From positions 1 through 64,000 of the forward strand of contig CATQJD010000008.1 in assembly GCA_958298945.1 (NCBI GenBank): a stretch of 64,000 nucleotides of DNA, read 5' to 3'. This document shows positions 43,270 through 58,400 of the stretch, in pieces; within the stretch, counting starts at the first letter, position 1, and every line of letters begins with the position of its first letter. The notes under the pieces are model-generated. The model saw only the letters and a program-made list of their open reading frames with translations, was not told the origin of the DNA and did no database searches. Made by a program: the position numbers and the translations under genes. Source of the stretch: Atherix ibis. Lineage: Eukaryota > Arthropoda > Insecta > Diptera > Athericidae.

Positions 43270-46200
43270 CACAAACAAACTAACAAACCAACAAACCAAC
43301 AACCCAACAAACCAACAAACCAACAAACCAACAAACCAACAAACCAACAAACCAACAAACCAACAAACCAACAAACCAACAAACCAACAAACCAACAAAC
43401 CAACAAACCAACAAACCAAAAAACCAACAAACCAACAAGCCAACAAACCAACAAACCAACAAGCCAACAATCCAGCAAAACAACAAACCAACAAACCAAC
43501 AAACGAAGAAACCAACAAACCAACTAGCCAATAAGCCAACAAACCAACAAACCAACAAACCCACAAAGTAACAAACCAACAAACCAAACAACCAACAAAC
43601 CAACAAACCAACAAGCCAACAAACCAACAAACCAACATACCAAAAAACGAACGAACCAACAAACCAACAAACCAACAAAACAAAAAGCCAACAAACGAAT
43701 AAACCAACAAGCCAACAAACCAACACACCAACAATACAACAAACCAACAAACCAACAAACCAACAAACCAACAAAGAAACAAACCAACAAACCAAAAAAC
43801 CAACAAGCCAACAAGCCAACAAACCAACAAACCAACAAACCAACAAACCAACAAACCAACAAACCAACAAAGAAACAAACCAACAAACCAACAAACCAAC
43901 AAACCAACAAGCCAACAGAACCAACAAGCCAACAAACCAACAAACCAACAAGTCAACAAACCAACAAACCAACAAGCCAACAAGCTAACAAACCAACAAA
44001 CCAACAAACCAACAAACCAACAAACCAAAAAACCAACATACCAACAAACCAAAAAACCAACAAGCCAACAAGCCAACAAACCAACAAACCAACAAACCAA
44101 CAAACCAACAAACCGACAAAGAAACAAACCAACAAACCAACAAACCAACAAACCAACAAACCAACAAGCCAACAAAACCAACAAGCCAACAAACCAACAA
44201 ACCAACAAGTCAACAAATCAACAAACCAACAAGCCAACAAGCCAACAAACCAACAATCCAACAAACCAACAAACGAACAAACCAACAAACCAACAAACGA
44301 AAAAACCAACAAACCAACAAACCAATAAACCAACAAACCAACAAACAAAGTAACCGACAAACCAACAAACGAACAAACCAACAAGCCAACAAACCAAAAA
44401 ACGAACAAAGCAAAAACCAACAAACCAACAAACCAACAAACCAACAAGCCAACAAGCCAACAAACAAATACACCAACAAACTAACAAACCAACAAACCAA
44501 CAAGCCAACAAACCAACAAACCAACAAACCAACAAACCAACAAACCAACAAACCAACAAACCAACAAACCAACAAACCAACAAACCAAAAAACCAATAAA
44601 CCAACAAGCCAACAAACCAACAAACCAACAAGCCAATAAGCCAACAAACCAACAAACCAACAAACCAAACCACCAACAAACCAACAAACCAACAAGCCAA
44701 CAAACCAACAAACCAACAAGCCAACAATCCAACAAAACAACAAACCAACAAACCAACAAACGAACAAACCAACAAACCAACAAGCCAACAAACCAACAAG
44801 CCAACAAGCCAACAAACCAGCAAACCAACAAGCCAACAAACCAACAAACCAACAAGCCAACAAACCAACAAACGAACAAACCAATATACCAACAAACCAA
44901 CAAACCAACAAACCAACAAACAAACAAACCAACAAAACCAACAAACCAAAATGCCAACAAACCAACAAACCATCAAACCAGCAAGCCAACAAGCCAACAA
45001 ACCAACAAACCTACAAAACAACAAACGAACAAACCAACAAGCCAGCAAACCAACAAACCAACAAACCAACAAACCAACAAACCAACAAACCACCAAAACT
45101 ACAAACCAACAAACCAACAAACCAACAAACCAACAAACCAACAAACCACCAAACGAACAAACCAACAAACCAACAAAGACACAAACAAACAAACCAACAA
45201 ACCAACAAAACAACAAACGAACAAACCAACAAGCCAGCAAACCAACAAACCAACATACCAACAAACCAACAAACCAACAAACCAACAAACCAACAAGCGA
45301 ACAAAACCAGCAAGCCAACAAGCCAACAAACCAACAAACCTACAAAACAACAAACGAACAAACCAACAAGCCAGCAAACCAACAAACCAACAAACCAACA
45401 AACCAACAAACCAACAAACCAACAAACCAACAAACCAAAAAAACCAACAAGCCAACAAACCAACAAACCAACAAACCACCGAACGAACAAACCAACAAAC
45501 CAACAAAGACACAAACCAACAAACCAACAAACCAACAAACCAACAAACCAACAAACCAACAAGCGAACAAAACCAACAAGCCAACAAACCAACAAACCAA
45601 CAAGTCAACAAACCAACAAACCAACAAGCCAACAAGCCAACAAAACAACAAACCAACAAACCAACAAACGAACAAACCAACAAACCAACAAACGAACAAA
45701 CCAACAAACCAACAAACCAACAAACCAACAAACCAACAAACCAATAAACCAAGTAACCAACAAACCAACAAACGAACAAACCAACAAGCCAACAAACCAA
45801 AAAACGAACAAACCAACAAGCCAACAAACCAATAAGCAAACAAGCCAACAAACCAATAAACCAATTAACCAACAAACCAACAAACCAACAAACCAACAAA
45901 CCAACAAACCAAAAAACTAACAAACCAACAAGCCAACAAACCAACAAACCAACAAGCCAACAATCCAACAATCCAACAATCCAACAAAACAACAAACCAA
46001 CAAACCAACAAACGAACAAACCAACAAACCAACAAACCAACAAGCCAATAAGCCAACAACCCAACAAACCGACAAACCAACAAACCAACAAACCAACAAA
46101 AACAACCAAACCAACAAACCAACAAACCAACAAACCAACAAACCAACAAACCAACAAAGAAACAAACCAACAAACCAAAAAATCAACAAGCCAACAAGCC

Positions 46201-46310
46201 AACAAACCAAAAAACGAACAAAGCAACAAACCAAAAAACCAACAAGCCAACAAACCAACAAACCAACAAACCAAAAAACCAACAAGCCAACAAACCAACA
46301 AACCAACAAA
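43270..46310 (+). repeat. Composite B3, copy 1 (about 3 kb, recurs after about 7.2 kb)
   Basis: The matching block is at about 50,430-53,540. Shared words are AATCCAGC at 43,469/50,621 (7,152), CTAGCC at 43,524/50,676 (7,152), GTAACCGAC at 44,350/51,510 (7,160), GCAAAAACC at 44,411/51,571, CCTACAAAACAAC at 45,011/52,187 (7,176), AAAAACAACC at 46,098/53,339 (7,241) and AAATCAACAAGCC near 46,180/53,430. Distances grow by whole octamers plus one base. It contains the private ATG at 44,951 (AAAATGCC against AAAAAGCC in the other copies). Confidence 0.85.
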
Positions 46311-47400
46311 CCAACAAACTAACAAACCAACAAACCAACAAACCAACAAACCAACAAACCAACAAACAAACAAACAAACAAACCAACTAACCAACAAACA
46401 AACAAGCTAACAAACCAACAAACCAACAAACCAAAAAGCCAACAAACCAAAAAACCAACAAACCAACAAACCAACAAACCAACAAACGAACAAACCAACA
46501 AACCAACAAACCAACAAACGAACAAACCAACAAGCCAACAAGCCAACAAACCAGCAAGCTAACAAACCAACAAACCAACAAGCCAACAAACCAACAAACA
46601 AACAAACCAATATACCAACAAACCAACAAACCAACAAACCAACAAACAAACAAACCAACAAAACCAACAAACCAAAAAGCCAACAAACCAACAAACCAAC
46701 AAACCAGCAAGCCAACAAGCCAACAAACCAACAAACCTACAAACCAACAAACGAACAAACCAACAAGCCAGCAAACCAACAAACCAACAAACCAACAAAT
46801 CAACAAACCAACAAACTAACAAACCAACAACCCAACAAACCAACAAACCAACAAAGACACAAACCAACAAACCAACAAACTAACAAACCAACAAACCAAC
46901 AAGCGAACAAAACCAACAAGCCAACAAACCAACAAACCAACAAGTCAACAAACCAACAAACCAACAAGCCAACAAGCCAACAAACCAACAAACCAACAAA
47001 CCAACAAACGAACAAACCAACAAACCAACAAACGAACAAACCAACAAACCAACAAACGAACAAACCAATAAACCAACAAACCAATAAACCAAGTAACCAA
47101 CAAACCAACAAACGAACAAACCAACAAGCCAACAAACCAAAAAACGAACAAATCAACAAACCAACAAACCAACAAACCAACAAACCAACAAACCAACAAA
47201 CCAACAAACCAACAAGCCAACAAACAAACACACAAACAAACTAACAAACCAACAAACCAACAAGCCAACAAACCAACAAACCAACAAACCAACAAATCAA
47301 CAAACCAACAAACCAACAAACCAACAAACCAACAAATCAACAAACCAACAAACCAACAAACCAATAAACCAATAAACCAACAAACCAACAAACCAACAAA
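46311..47400 (+). repeat. Module B1-like segment, diverged
   Basis: AAGCTAAC (G at 46,406), CCAATATACC near 46,609, CCTACAAACC near 46,736, AAGTCAAC near 46,943, AATAAACCAAGTAACC near 47,082 and CAAACACACAAACAAAC near 47,223 follow the order of module B1 (41.3-42.2 kb; about 5.0-5.2 kb away). There are changes of octamer number. It ends at ACTACAAACC near 47,400. Confidence 0.75.
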
Positions 47401-47439
47401 CTACAAACCAACAAACCAAAAAACCAACAAACCAACAAG

Positions 47440-50400
47440 CCAACAAACCAACAAACCAGCAATCCAACAAAACAACAAACCAACAAACCAACAAACCAAC
47501 AATCCAATAAGCCAACAAACCAACAAACCAACAACCAACAAACCCACAAACCAACAAACAAAACAACCAACAAACCAACAGGTCAACAAACCAACAAACG
47601 AACAAACCAAAAAACGAACAAACCAACAAACCAACAAACCAACAAAACAAAAAGCTAACAAACGAACAAACCAACAAGCCAACAAACCAACAAACCAACA
47701 AACCAGCAAATCAACAAACCAACAAACCAACAAACCAACAAACCAACAAACCAACAAACCAACAAACCAAAAAACCAACAAGCCAACAAACCAACAAACC
47801 AACAAACCAACAAACCAACAAACCAACAAACCAACAAACCAACAAACCAACAAACCAACAAAGAAACAAACCAACAAACCAACAAACCAACAAACCAACA
47901 AACCAACAAACCAACAAACCAGCAAACCAACAAACCAACAAACCAACAACCCAACAAACCAAAAAACCAACAAACCAACAAGCCAACAAACCAACAAACC
48001 AACAAGCCAACAATCCAACAAAACAACAAACCAACAAACCAACAAACCAACAAACCAACAAACCAACAAACCAACAAACCAACAAACCAACAAACCAAAA
48101 AACCAACAAACCAACAAGCCAACAAACCAACAAACCAACAAGCCAACAATCCAGCAAAACAACAAACCAACAAACCAACAAACGAAGAAACCAACAAACC
48201 AACTAGCCAATAAGCCAACAAACCAACAAACCAACAAACCAACAAAGTAACAAACCAACAAACCAAACAACCAACAAACCAACAAACCAACAAGCCAACA
48301 AACCAACAAACCAACATACCAAAAAACGAACGAACCAACAAACCAACAAACCAACAAAACAAAAAGCCAACAAACGAATAAACCAACAAGCCAACAAACC
48401 AACACACCAACAATACAACAAACCAACAAACCAACAAACCAACAAACCAACAAAGAAACAAACCAACAAACCAAAAAACCAACAAGCCAACAAGCCAACA
48501 AGCCAACAAACCAACAAACCAACAAACCAACAAACCAACAAACCAACAAACCAACAAAGAAACAAACCAACAAACCAACAAACCAACAAACCAACAAGCC
48601 AACAGAACCAACAAGCCAACAAACCAACAAACCAACAAGTCAAAAAACTAACAAACCAACAAGCCAACAAGCTAACAAACCAACAAACCAACAAACCAAC
48701 AAACCAAAAAACCAACATACCAACAAACCAAAAAACCAACAAGCCAACAAGCCAACAAACCAACAAACCAACAAACCAACAAACCAACAAACCAACAAAC
48801 CAACAAACCAACAAAGAAACAAACCAACAAACCAACAAACCAACAAACCAACAAACCAACAAACCAACAAACCAGCAAACCAACAAACCAACAAACCAAC
48901 AACCCAACAAACCAAAAAACCAACAAACCAACAAGCCAACAAACCAACAAACCAACAAGCCAACAATCCAACAAAACAACAAACCAACAAACCAACAAAC
49001 CAACAATCCAATAAGCCAACAAACCAACAAACCAACAACCAACAAACCCACAAACCAACAAACAAAACAACCAACAAACCAACAGGTCAACAAACCAACA
49101 AACGAACAAACCAAAAAACGAACAAACCAACAAACCAACAAACCAACAAAACAAAAAGCTAACAAACGAACAAACCAACAAGCCAACAAACCAACAAACC
49201 AACAAACCAGCAAATCAACAAACCAACAAACCAACAAACCAACAAACCAACAAACCAACAAACCAACAAACCAAAAAACCAACAAGCCAACAAACCAACA
49301 AACCAACAAACCAACAAACCAACAAACCAACAAACCAACAAACCAACAAACCAACAAACCAACAAAGAAACAAACCAACAAACCAACAAACCAACAAACC
49401 AACAAACCAACAAACAAACAAACCAGCAAACCAACAAACCAACAAACCAACAACCCAACAAACCAAAAAACCAACAAACCAACAAGCCAACAAACCAATA
49501 AACCAACAAGCCAACAATCCAACAAAACAACAAACCAACAAACCAACAAACCAACAAACCAACAACCCAACAAACCAACAAACCAACAAACCAACAAACC
49601 AACAAACCAAAAAACCAACAAACCAACAAGCCAACAAACCAACAAACCAACAAGCCAACAATCCAGCAAAACAACAAACCAACAAACCAACAAACGAAGA
49701 AACCAACAAACCAACTAGCCAATAAGCCAACAAACCAACAAACCAACAAACCAACAAAGTAACAAACCAACAAACCAAACAACCAACAAACCAACAAACC
49801 AACAAGCCAACAAACCAACAAACCAACATACCAAAAAACGAACGAACCAACAAACCAACAAACCAACAAAACAAAAAGCCAACAAACGAATAAACCAACA
49901 AGCCAACAAACCAACACACCAACAATACAACAAACCAACAAACCAACAAACCAACAAACCAACAAAGAAACAAACCAACAAACCAAAAAACCAACAAGCC
50001 AACAAGCCAACAAGCCAACAAACCAACAAACCAACAAACCAACAAACCAACAAACCAACAAACCAACAAAGAAACAAACCAACAAACCAACAAACCAACA
50101 AACCAACAAGCCAACAGAACCAACAAGCCAACAAACCAACAAACCAACAAGTCAAAAAACCAACAAACCAACAAGCCAACAAGCTAACAAACCAACAAAC
50201 CAACAAACCAACAAACCAAAAAACCAACATACCAACAAACCAAAAAACCAACAAGCCAACAAGCCAACAAACCAACAAACCAACAAACCAACAAACCAAC
50301 AAACCAACAAACCAACAAACCAACAAAGAAACAAACCAACAAACCAACAAACCAACAAACCAACAAACCAACAAACCAACAAACCAGCAAACCAACAAAC

Positions 50401-50517
50401 CAACAAACCAACAACCCAACAAACCAAAAAACCAACAAACCAACAAGCCAACAAACCAACAAACCAACAAGCCAACAATCCAACAAAACAACAAACCAAC
50501 AAACCAACAAACCAACA
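47440..50517 (+). repeat. Tandem duplication with a 1,504-1,512-bp period
   Basis: AGGTC is at 47,581 and 49,085 (1,504), AATCCAACAAAAC near 48,012 and 49,516 (1,504), CTAGCC at 48,203 and 49,715 (1,512), AACAGAACC at 48,601 and 50,113 (1,512), and AACCCAAC near 48,901 and 50,413 (1,512). The match stops near 49,005/50,517. One octamer of length difference and few point changes were seen, for example AAAAAACTAAC against AAAAAACCAAC near 48,650. Confidence 0.86.
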
Positions 50518-51281
50518 AACCAACAAACCAACAAACCAACAAACCAACAAACCAACAAACCAACAAACCAAAAAACCAACAAACCAACAAGCCAACAAAC
50601 CAACAAACCAACAAGCCAACAATCCAGCAAAACAACAAACCAACAAACCAACAAACGAAGAAACCAACAAACCAACTAGCCAATAAGCCAACAAACCAAC
50701 AAACCAACAAACCAACAAAGTAACAAACCAACAAACCAAACAACCAACAAACCAACAAACCAACAAGCCAACAAACCAACAAACCAACATACCAAAAAAC
50801 GAACGAACCAACAAACCAACAAACCAACAAAACAAAAAGCCAACAAACGAATAAACCAACAAGCCAACAAACCAACACACCAACAATACAACAAACCAAC
50901 AAACCAACAAACCAACAAACCAACAAAGAAACAAACCAACAAACCAAAAAACCAACAAGCCAACAAGCCAACAAGCCAACAAACCAACAAACCAACAAAC
51001 CAACAAACCAACAAACCAACAAACCAACAAAGAAACAAACCAACAAACCAACAAACCAACAAACCAACAAGCCAACAGAACCAACAAGCCAACAAACCAA
51101 CAAACCAACAAGTCAAAAAACCAACAAACCAACAAGCCAACAAGCTAACAAACCAACAAACCAACAAACCAACAAACCAAAAAACCAACATACCAACAAA
51201 CCAAAAAACCAACAAGCCAACAAGCCAACAAACCAACAAACCAACAAACCAACAAACCAACAAACCAACAAACCGACAAAG
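49285..51281 (+). repeat. Tandem duplication with a 961-bp period
   Basis: The sequence from about 49,285 to 50,320 returns 961 bases later. Matching words are AAAGAAAC near 49,364/50,325, AACAACCCAAC near 49,448/50,409, AATCCAACAAAAC near 49,515/50,476, CTAGCC at 49,715/50,676, AACAGAACC at 50,113/51,074, and AAGCTAAC near 50,181/51,142. It breaks where the second copy has CCGACAAAGAAAC and one octamer fewer (51,270). 961 is 120 octamers plus one base, so the unit contains a net one-base phase slip. It is nested inside the 1,512-base duplication. Confidence 0.87.
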
Positions 51282-53540
51282 AAACAAACCAACAAACCAA
51301 CAAACCAACAAACCAACAAACCAACAAGCCAACAAAACCAACAAGCCAACAAACCAACAAACCAACAAGTCAACAAATCAACAAACCAACAAGCCAACAA
51401 GCCAACAAACCAACAATCCAACAAACCAACAAACGAACAAACCAACAATCCAACAAACGAAAAAACCAACAAACCAACAAACCAACAAACCAACAAACCA
51501 ACAAACAAAGTAACCGACAAACCAACAAACGAACAAACCAACAAGCCAACAAACCAAAAAACGAACAAAGCAAAAACCAACAAACCAACAAACCAACAAA
51601 CCAACAAGCCAACAAGCCAACAAACAAACACACCAACAAACTAACAAACCAACAAACCAACAAGCCAACAAACCAACAAACCAACAAACCAACAAACCAA
51701 CAAACCAACAAACCAACAAACCAACAAACCAACAAACCAACAAACCAAAAAACCAATAAACCAACAAGCCAACAAACCAACAAACCAACAAGCCAATAAG
51801 CCAACAAACCAACAAACCAACAAACCAACAAACCAACAAACCAAACAACCAACAAACCAACAAACCAACAAGCCAACAAACCAACAAACCAACAAGCCAA
51901 CAATCCAACAAAACAACAAACCAACAAACCAACAAACGAACAAACCAACAAACCAACAAGCCAACAAACCAACAAGCCAACAAGCCAACAAACCAGCAAA
52001 CCAACAAGCCAACAAACCAACAAACCAACAAGCCAACAAACCAACAAACGAACAAACCAATATACCAACAAACCAACAAACCAACAAACCAACAAACAAA
52101 CAAACCAACAAAACCAACAAACCAAAAAGCCAACAAACCAACAAACCATCAAACCAGCAAGCCAACAAGCCAACAAACCAACAAACCTACAAAACAACAA
52201 ACGAACAAACCAACAAGCCAGCAAACCAACAAACCAACAAACCAACAAACCAACAAACCAACAAACCAGCAAACCAACAAACCAACAAACCAACAAACCA
52301 ACAAACCAACAAACCAACAAACCACCAAACGAACAAACCAACAAACCAACAAAGACACAAACCAACAAACCAACAAACCAACAAAACAACAAACGAACAA
52401 ACCAACAAGCCAGCAAACCAACAAACCAACAAACCAACAAACCAACAAACTAAAAAACCAACAAGCGAACAAAACCAGCAAGCCAACAAGCCAACAAACC
52501 AACAAACCTACAAAACAACAAACGAACAAACCAACAAGCCAGCAAACCAACAAACCAACAAACCAACAAACCAACAAACCAACAAACCAACAAACCAACA
52601 AACCAAAAAAACCAACAAGCCAACAAGCCAACAAACCAACAAACCAACAAACCACCAAACGAACAAACCAACAAACCAACAAAGACACAAACCAACAAAC
52701 CAACAAATAAACAAACCAACAAACCAACAAGCGAACAAAACCAACAAGCCAACAAACCAACAAACCAACAAGTCAACAAACCAACAAACCAACAAGCCAA
52801 CAAGCCAACAAACCAACAAACCAACAAACCAACAAACGAACAAACCAACAAACCAACAAACGAACAAACCAACAAACCAACAAACCAACAAACCAACAAA
52901 CCAACAAACCAATAAACCAAGTAACCAACAAACCAACAAACCAACAAACGAACAAACCAACAAGCCAACAAACCAAAAAAGGAACAAACCAACAAGCCAA
53001 CAAACCAATAAGCAAACAAGCCAACAAACCAATAAACCAATTAACCAACAAACCAACAAACCAACAAGCCAACAATCCAACAAGCCAATAAGCAAACAAA
53101 CAAACACACAAACAAACTAACACAACCAGCAAACCAACAAGCCAACAAACCAACAAACCAACAAACCAACAAACCGACAAACCAACAAACCAACAAACCA
53201 ACAAACCAACAAACCAACAAACCAACAAACCAACAAACCAAAAAACTAACAAGCCAACAAACCAACAAACCAACAAACCAACAAGCCAATAAGCCAACAA
53301 CCCAACAAACCGACAAACCAACAAACCAACAAACCAACAAAAACAACCAAACCAACAAACCAACAAACCAACAAACCAACAAACCAACAAACCAACAAAC
53401 CAACAAAGAAACAAACCAACAAACCAAAAAATCAACAAGCCAACAAGCCAACAAACCAAAAAACGAACAAAGCAACAAACCAAAAAACCAACAAGCCAAC
53501 AAACCAACAAACCAACAAACCAAAAAACCAACAAGCCATT
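50430..53540 (+). repeat. Composite B3, copy 2
   Basis: This is the second copy of the block at 43,270-46,310. It has CTAGCC at 50,676, GTAACCGAC at 51,510, CCAATATACC near 52,058, CCTACAAAACAAC at 52,187 and 52,508 (spacing 321, one octamer shorter than in the other copies) and AAAAACAACC at 53,339. Between 53,095 and 53,135 it has an inserted CAAACACACAAACAAACTAAC word with ACACAACCAGC, not present at that place in copy 1. Confidence 0.83.
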
Positions 53541-54286
53541 AAACCAACAAACCAACAAACCAACAAACTAACAAACCAACAAACGAACAAACCAACAAGC
53601 CAGCAAACCAACAAACCAACAAACCAACAAACCAACAAACTAACAAACCAACAACCCAACAAACCAACAAACCAACAAAGACACAAACCAACAAGCCACA
53701 AACTACCAAACCAACAAACCAACAAGCGAACAAAACCAACAAGCCAACAAACCAACAAATCAACAAATCAACAAACCAACAAACCAACAAGCCAATAAGC
53801 CAACAAGCCAACAAACCAACAAACTAACAAACGAACAAACCAACAATCCAACAAACGAACAAACCAACAAACCAACAAACGAACAAACCAATAAACCAAC
53901 AAACCAATAAACCAAGTAACCAACAAACCAACAAACGAACATACCAACAAGCCAACAAACCAAAAAACGAACAAATCAACAAACCAACAAACCAACAAAC
54001 CAACAAACCAACAAACCAACAAGCCAACAAACAAACACATAAACAAACTAACAAACCAACAAACCAACAAGCCAACAAACCAACAAACCAACAAACCAAC
54101 AAATCAACAAACCAACAAACCAACAAACCAACAAACCAACAAACCAACAAACCAACAAACCAACAAACCAACAAACCAACAAACCAACAAACCAACAAAC
54201 CAACAAACCAATAAACCAAGAAACCAACAAACCAACAAACTACAAACCAACAAACCAAAAAACCAATAAACCAACAAGCCAACAAA
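53541..54286 (+). repeat. Module B1-like segment, shortened
   Basis: This segment contains GACACAAA near 53,680, CCACAAACTACC near 53,696, GCGAACAAAACC near 53,726, AATAAACCAAGTAACC near 53,909, CAAACACATAAAC near 54,030 and ACTACAAACC near 54,240. The order is that of module B1 right of its CCTACAAACC word; the left half is missing. A CCATTAAA word at about 53,537 (GCCATTAAACC) marks the join. An uninterrupted run of about 105 bases of consensus octamer lies near 54,105-54,210. Confidence 0.72.
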
Positions 54287-55175
54287 CCAACAAACCAGCA
54301 ATCCAACAAAACAACAAACCAACAAACCAACAAACCAACAATCCAATAAGCCAACAAACCAACAAACCAACAACCAACAATCCCACAAACCAACAAACAA
54401 AACAACCAACAAACCAACAGGTCAACAAACCAACAAACGAACAAACCAAAAAACGAACAAACCAACAAACCAACAAACCAACAAAACAAAAAGCTAACAA
54501 ACGAACAAACCAACAAGCCAACAAACCAACAAACCAACAAACCAGCAAATCAACAAACCAACAAACCAACAAACCAACAAACCAACAAACCAACAAACCA
54601 ACAAACCAAAAAACCAACAAGCCAACAAACCAACAAACCAACAAACCAACAAACCAACAAACCAACAAACCAAAAAACCAACAAACCAACAAAGAAACAA
54701 ACCAACAAACCAACAAACCAACAAACCAACAAACCAACAAACCAACAAACCAACAAACCAACAAACCAACAAACCAACAACCCAACAAACCAAAAAACCA
54801 ACAAACCAACAAGCCAACAAACCAACAAACCAACAAGCCAACAATCCAACAAAACAACAAACCAATAAACCAACAAACGAAGAAACCAACAAACCAAATA
54901 GTCAATAAGCCAACAAACCAACAAACCAACAAAGTAATAAACCAACAAACCAAACAACCAACAAACCAACAAACCAACAAGCCAACAAACCAACAAACCA
55001 ACATACCAAAAAACGAACGAACCAACAAACCAACAAACCAACAAACCAACAAAACAAAAAGCCAACAAACGAATAAACCAACAAGCCAACAAACCAACAC
55101 ACCAACAAACCAACAAACCAACAAACCAACAAACAAACAAACCAAAAAACGAACAAAGCAACAAACCAACAAACT
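54287..55175 (+). repeat. Module B2, third copy
   Basis: CCAGCAATCC is at 54,296, AGGTC at 54,420 (GG), and CGAAGAAACC is followed by AATAGTCAATAAGCC at about 54,898 in place of CTAGCCAATAAGCC. It ends with ACTAAAAAACC near 55,165. The distances to the copy at 42.3 kb are 11,951 and 11,933. The changed CTAG word distinguishes this copy. Confidence 0.78.
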
Positions 55176-55441
55176 AAAAAACCAACAAGCCAACAAGCCA
55201 ACAAACAAACACACAAACAAACTAACAAACCAACAAACCAACAACCCAACAAACCAACAAACCAACAAACCAACAAACCAACAAACCAACAAACCAACAA
55301 ACCAACAAACCAACAAACCAACAAACCAACAAACCAAAAAACCAACAAACCAACAAGCCAACAAACCAACAAACCAACAAGCCAACAATCCAGCAAAGCA
55401 ACAAACCAACAAACCAACAAACGAAGAAACCAACAAACCAA

Positions 55442-58400
55442 CTAGCCAATAAGCCAACAAACCAACAAACCAACAAACCAACAAAGTAACAAACCAACAA
55501 ACCAAACAACCAACAAACCAACAAACCAACAAGCCAACAAACCAACAAACCAACATACCAAAAAACGAACGAACCAACAAACCAACAAACCAACAAACCA
55601 ACAAAACAAAAAGCCAACAAACGAATAAACCAACAAGCCAACAAACCAACACACCAACAATACAACAAACCAACAAACCAACAAACCAACAAACCATCAA
55701 ACAAACAAACCAACAAACCAAAAAACCAACATACCAAGAAACCAAAAAACCAACAAGCCAACAAGCCAACAAACCAACAAACCAACAAACCAACAAACCA
55801 ACAAACCAACAAACCAACAAAGAAACAAACCAACAAACCAACAAACCAACAAACCAACAAACCAACAAACCAACAAGCCAACAAAACCAACAAGCCAACA
55901 AACCAACAAACCATCAAGTCAACAAATCAACAAACCAACAAGCCAACAAACGAAAAAACCAACAAACCAACAAACCAACAAACCAACAAACAAAGTAACC
56001 GACAAACCAACAAACGAACAAACCAACAAGCCAACAAACCAAAAAACGAACCAAGCAAAAACCAACAAACCAACAAACCAACAAACCAACAAGCCAACAA
56101 GCCAACAAACAAACACACCAACAAACCAACAAACCAACAAGCCAACAAACCAACAAACCAACAAACCAACAAACCAACAAACCAACAAACCAACAAACCA
56201 ACAAACCAACAAACCAACAAACCAACAAACCAACAAACCAAAAAACCAATAAACCAACAAGCCAACAAACCAACAAACCAACAAGCCAATAAGCCAACAA
56301 ACCAACAAACCAACAAACCAACAAACCAAACAACCAACAAACCAACAAACCAACAAGCCAACAAACCAACAAACCAACAAGCCAACAATCCAACAAAACA
56401 ACAAACCAACAAACCAACAAACGAACAAACCAACAAACCAACAAGCCAATAAGCCAACAAACCAATAAACAAACAAACCAACAAAGCAACAAACCAACAA
56501 ACCAAACAACCAACAAACCAACAAACCAACAAGCCAACAAACCAACAAACCAACAAGCCAACAATCCAGCAAAACAACAAACCAACAAACCAACAAACGA
56601 AGAAACCAACAAACCAACTAGCCAATAAGCCAACAAACCAACAAACCAACAAACCAACAAAGTAACAAACCAACAAACCAAACAACCAACAAACCAACAA
56701 ACCAACAAGCCAACAAACCAACAAACCAACATACCAAAAAACGAACGAACCAACAAACCAACAAACCAACAAACCAACAAAACAAAAAACCAACAAACGA
56801 ATAAACCAACAAGCCAACAAACCAACACACCAACAATACAACAAACCAACAAACCAACAAACCAACAAACCAACAAACAAACAAACCAACAAACCAAAAA
56901 ACCAACATACCAACAAACCAAAAAACCAACAAGCCAACAAGCCAACAAACCAACAAACCAACAAACCAACAAACCAACAAACCAACAAACCAACAAAGAA
57001 ACAAACCAACAAACCAACAAACCAACAAACCAACAAACCAACAAACCAACAAGCCAACAAAACCAACAAGCCAACAAACCAACAAACCATCAAGTCAACA
57101 AATCAACAAACCAACAAGCCAACAAACGAAAAAACCAACAAACCAACAAACCAACAAACCAACAAACAAAGTAACCGACAAACCAACAAACGAACAAACC
57201 AACAAGCCAACAAACCAAAAAACGAACAAAGCAAAAACCAACAAACCAACAAACCAACAAACCAACAAGCCAACAAGCCAACAAACAAACACACCAACAA
57301 ACCAACAAACCAACAAGCCAACAAACCAACAAACCAACAAACCAACAAACCAACAAACCAACAAACCAACAAACCAACAAACCAACAAACCAACAAACCA
57401 ACAAACCAAAAAACCAATAAACCAACAAGCCAACAAACCAACAAACCAACAAGCCAATAAGCCAACAAACCAACAAACCAACAAACCAACAAACCAAACA
57501 ACCAACAAACCAACAAACCAACAAGCCAACAAACCAACAAACCAACAAGCCAACAATCCAACAAAACAACAAACCAACAAACCAACAAACGAACAAACCA
57601 ACAAACCAACAAGCCAATAAGCCAACAAACCAATAAACAAACAAACCAACAAAGCAACAAACCAAAAAACCAAACAACCAACAAACCAACAAACCAACAA
57701 GCCAACAAACCAACAAACCAACAAGCCAACAATCCAGCAAAACAACAAACCAACAAACCAACAAACGAAGAAACCAACAAACCAACTAGCCAATAAGCCA
57801 ACAAACCAACAAACAAACAAACCAACAAAGTAACAAACCAACAAACCAAACAACCAACAAACCAACAAACCAACAAGCCAACAAACCAACAAACCAACAT
57901 ACCAAAAAACGAACGAACCAACAAACCAACAAACCAACAAACCAACAAAACAAAAAGCCAACAAACGAATAAACCAACAAGCCAACAAACCAACACACCA
58001 ACAATACAACAAACCAACAAACCAACAAACCAACAAACCAACAAACAAACAAACCAACAAACCAAAAAGAAACAAACCAACAAACCAAAAAACCAACAAG
58101 CCAACAAGCCAACAAACCAACAAACCAACAAACCAACAAACCAACAAACCAACAAACCAACAAACCAACAAAGAAACAAACCAACAAACCAACAAACCAA
58201 CAAACCAACAAGCCAACAGAACCAACAAGCCAACAAACCAACAAACCAACAAGTCAACAAACCAACAAACCAACAAGCCAACAAGCTAACAAACCAACAA
58301 ACCAACAAACCAACAAACCAAAAAACCAACATACCAAAAAACCAAAAAACCAACAAGCCAACAAGCCAACAAACCAACAAACCAACAAACCAACAAACCA

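Noticed and set aside
44951..45835. + strand open frame with an ATG start (294 codons)
   Set aside because: The ATG arises from a single change (AAAATGCC) that the second copy of the same block near 52,130 lacks (AAAAAGCC). It is low-complexity repeat translation, not a gene.
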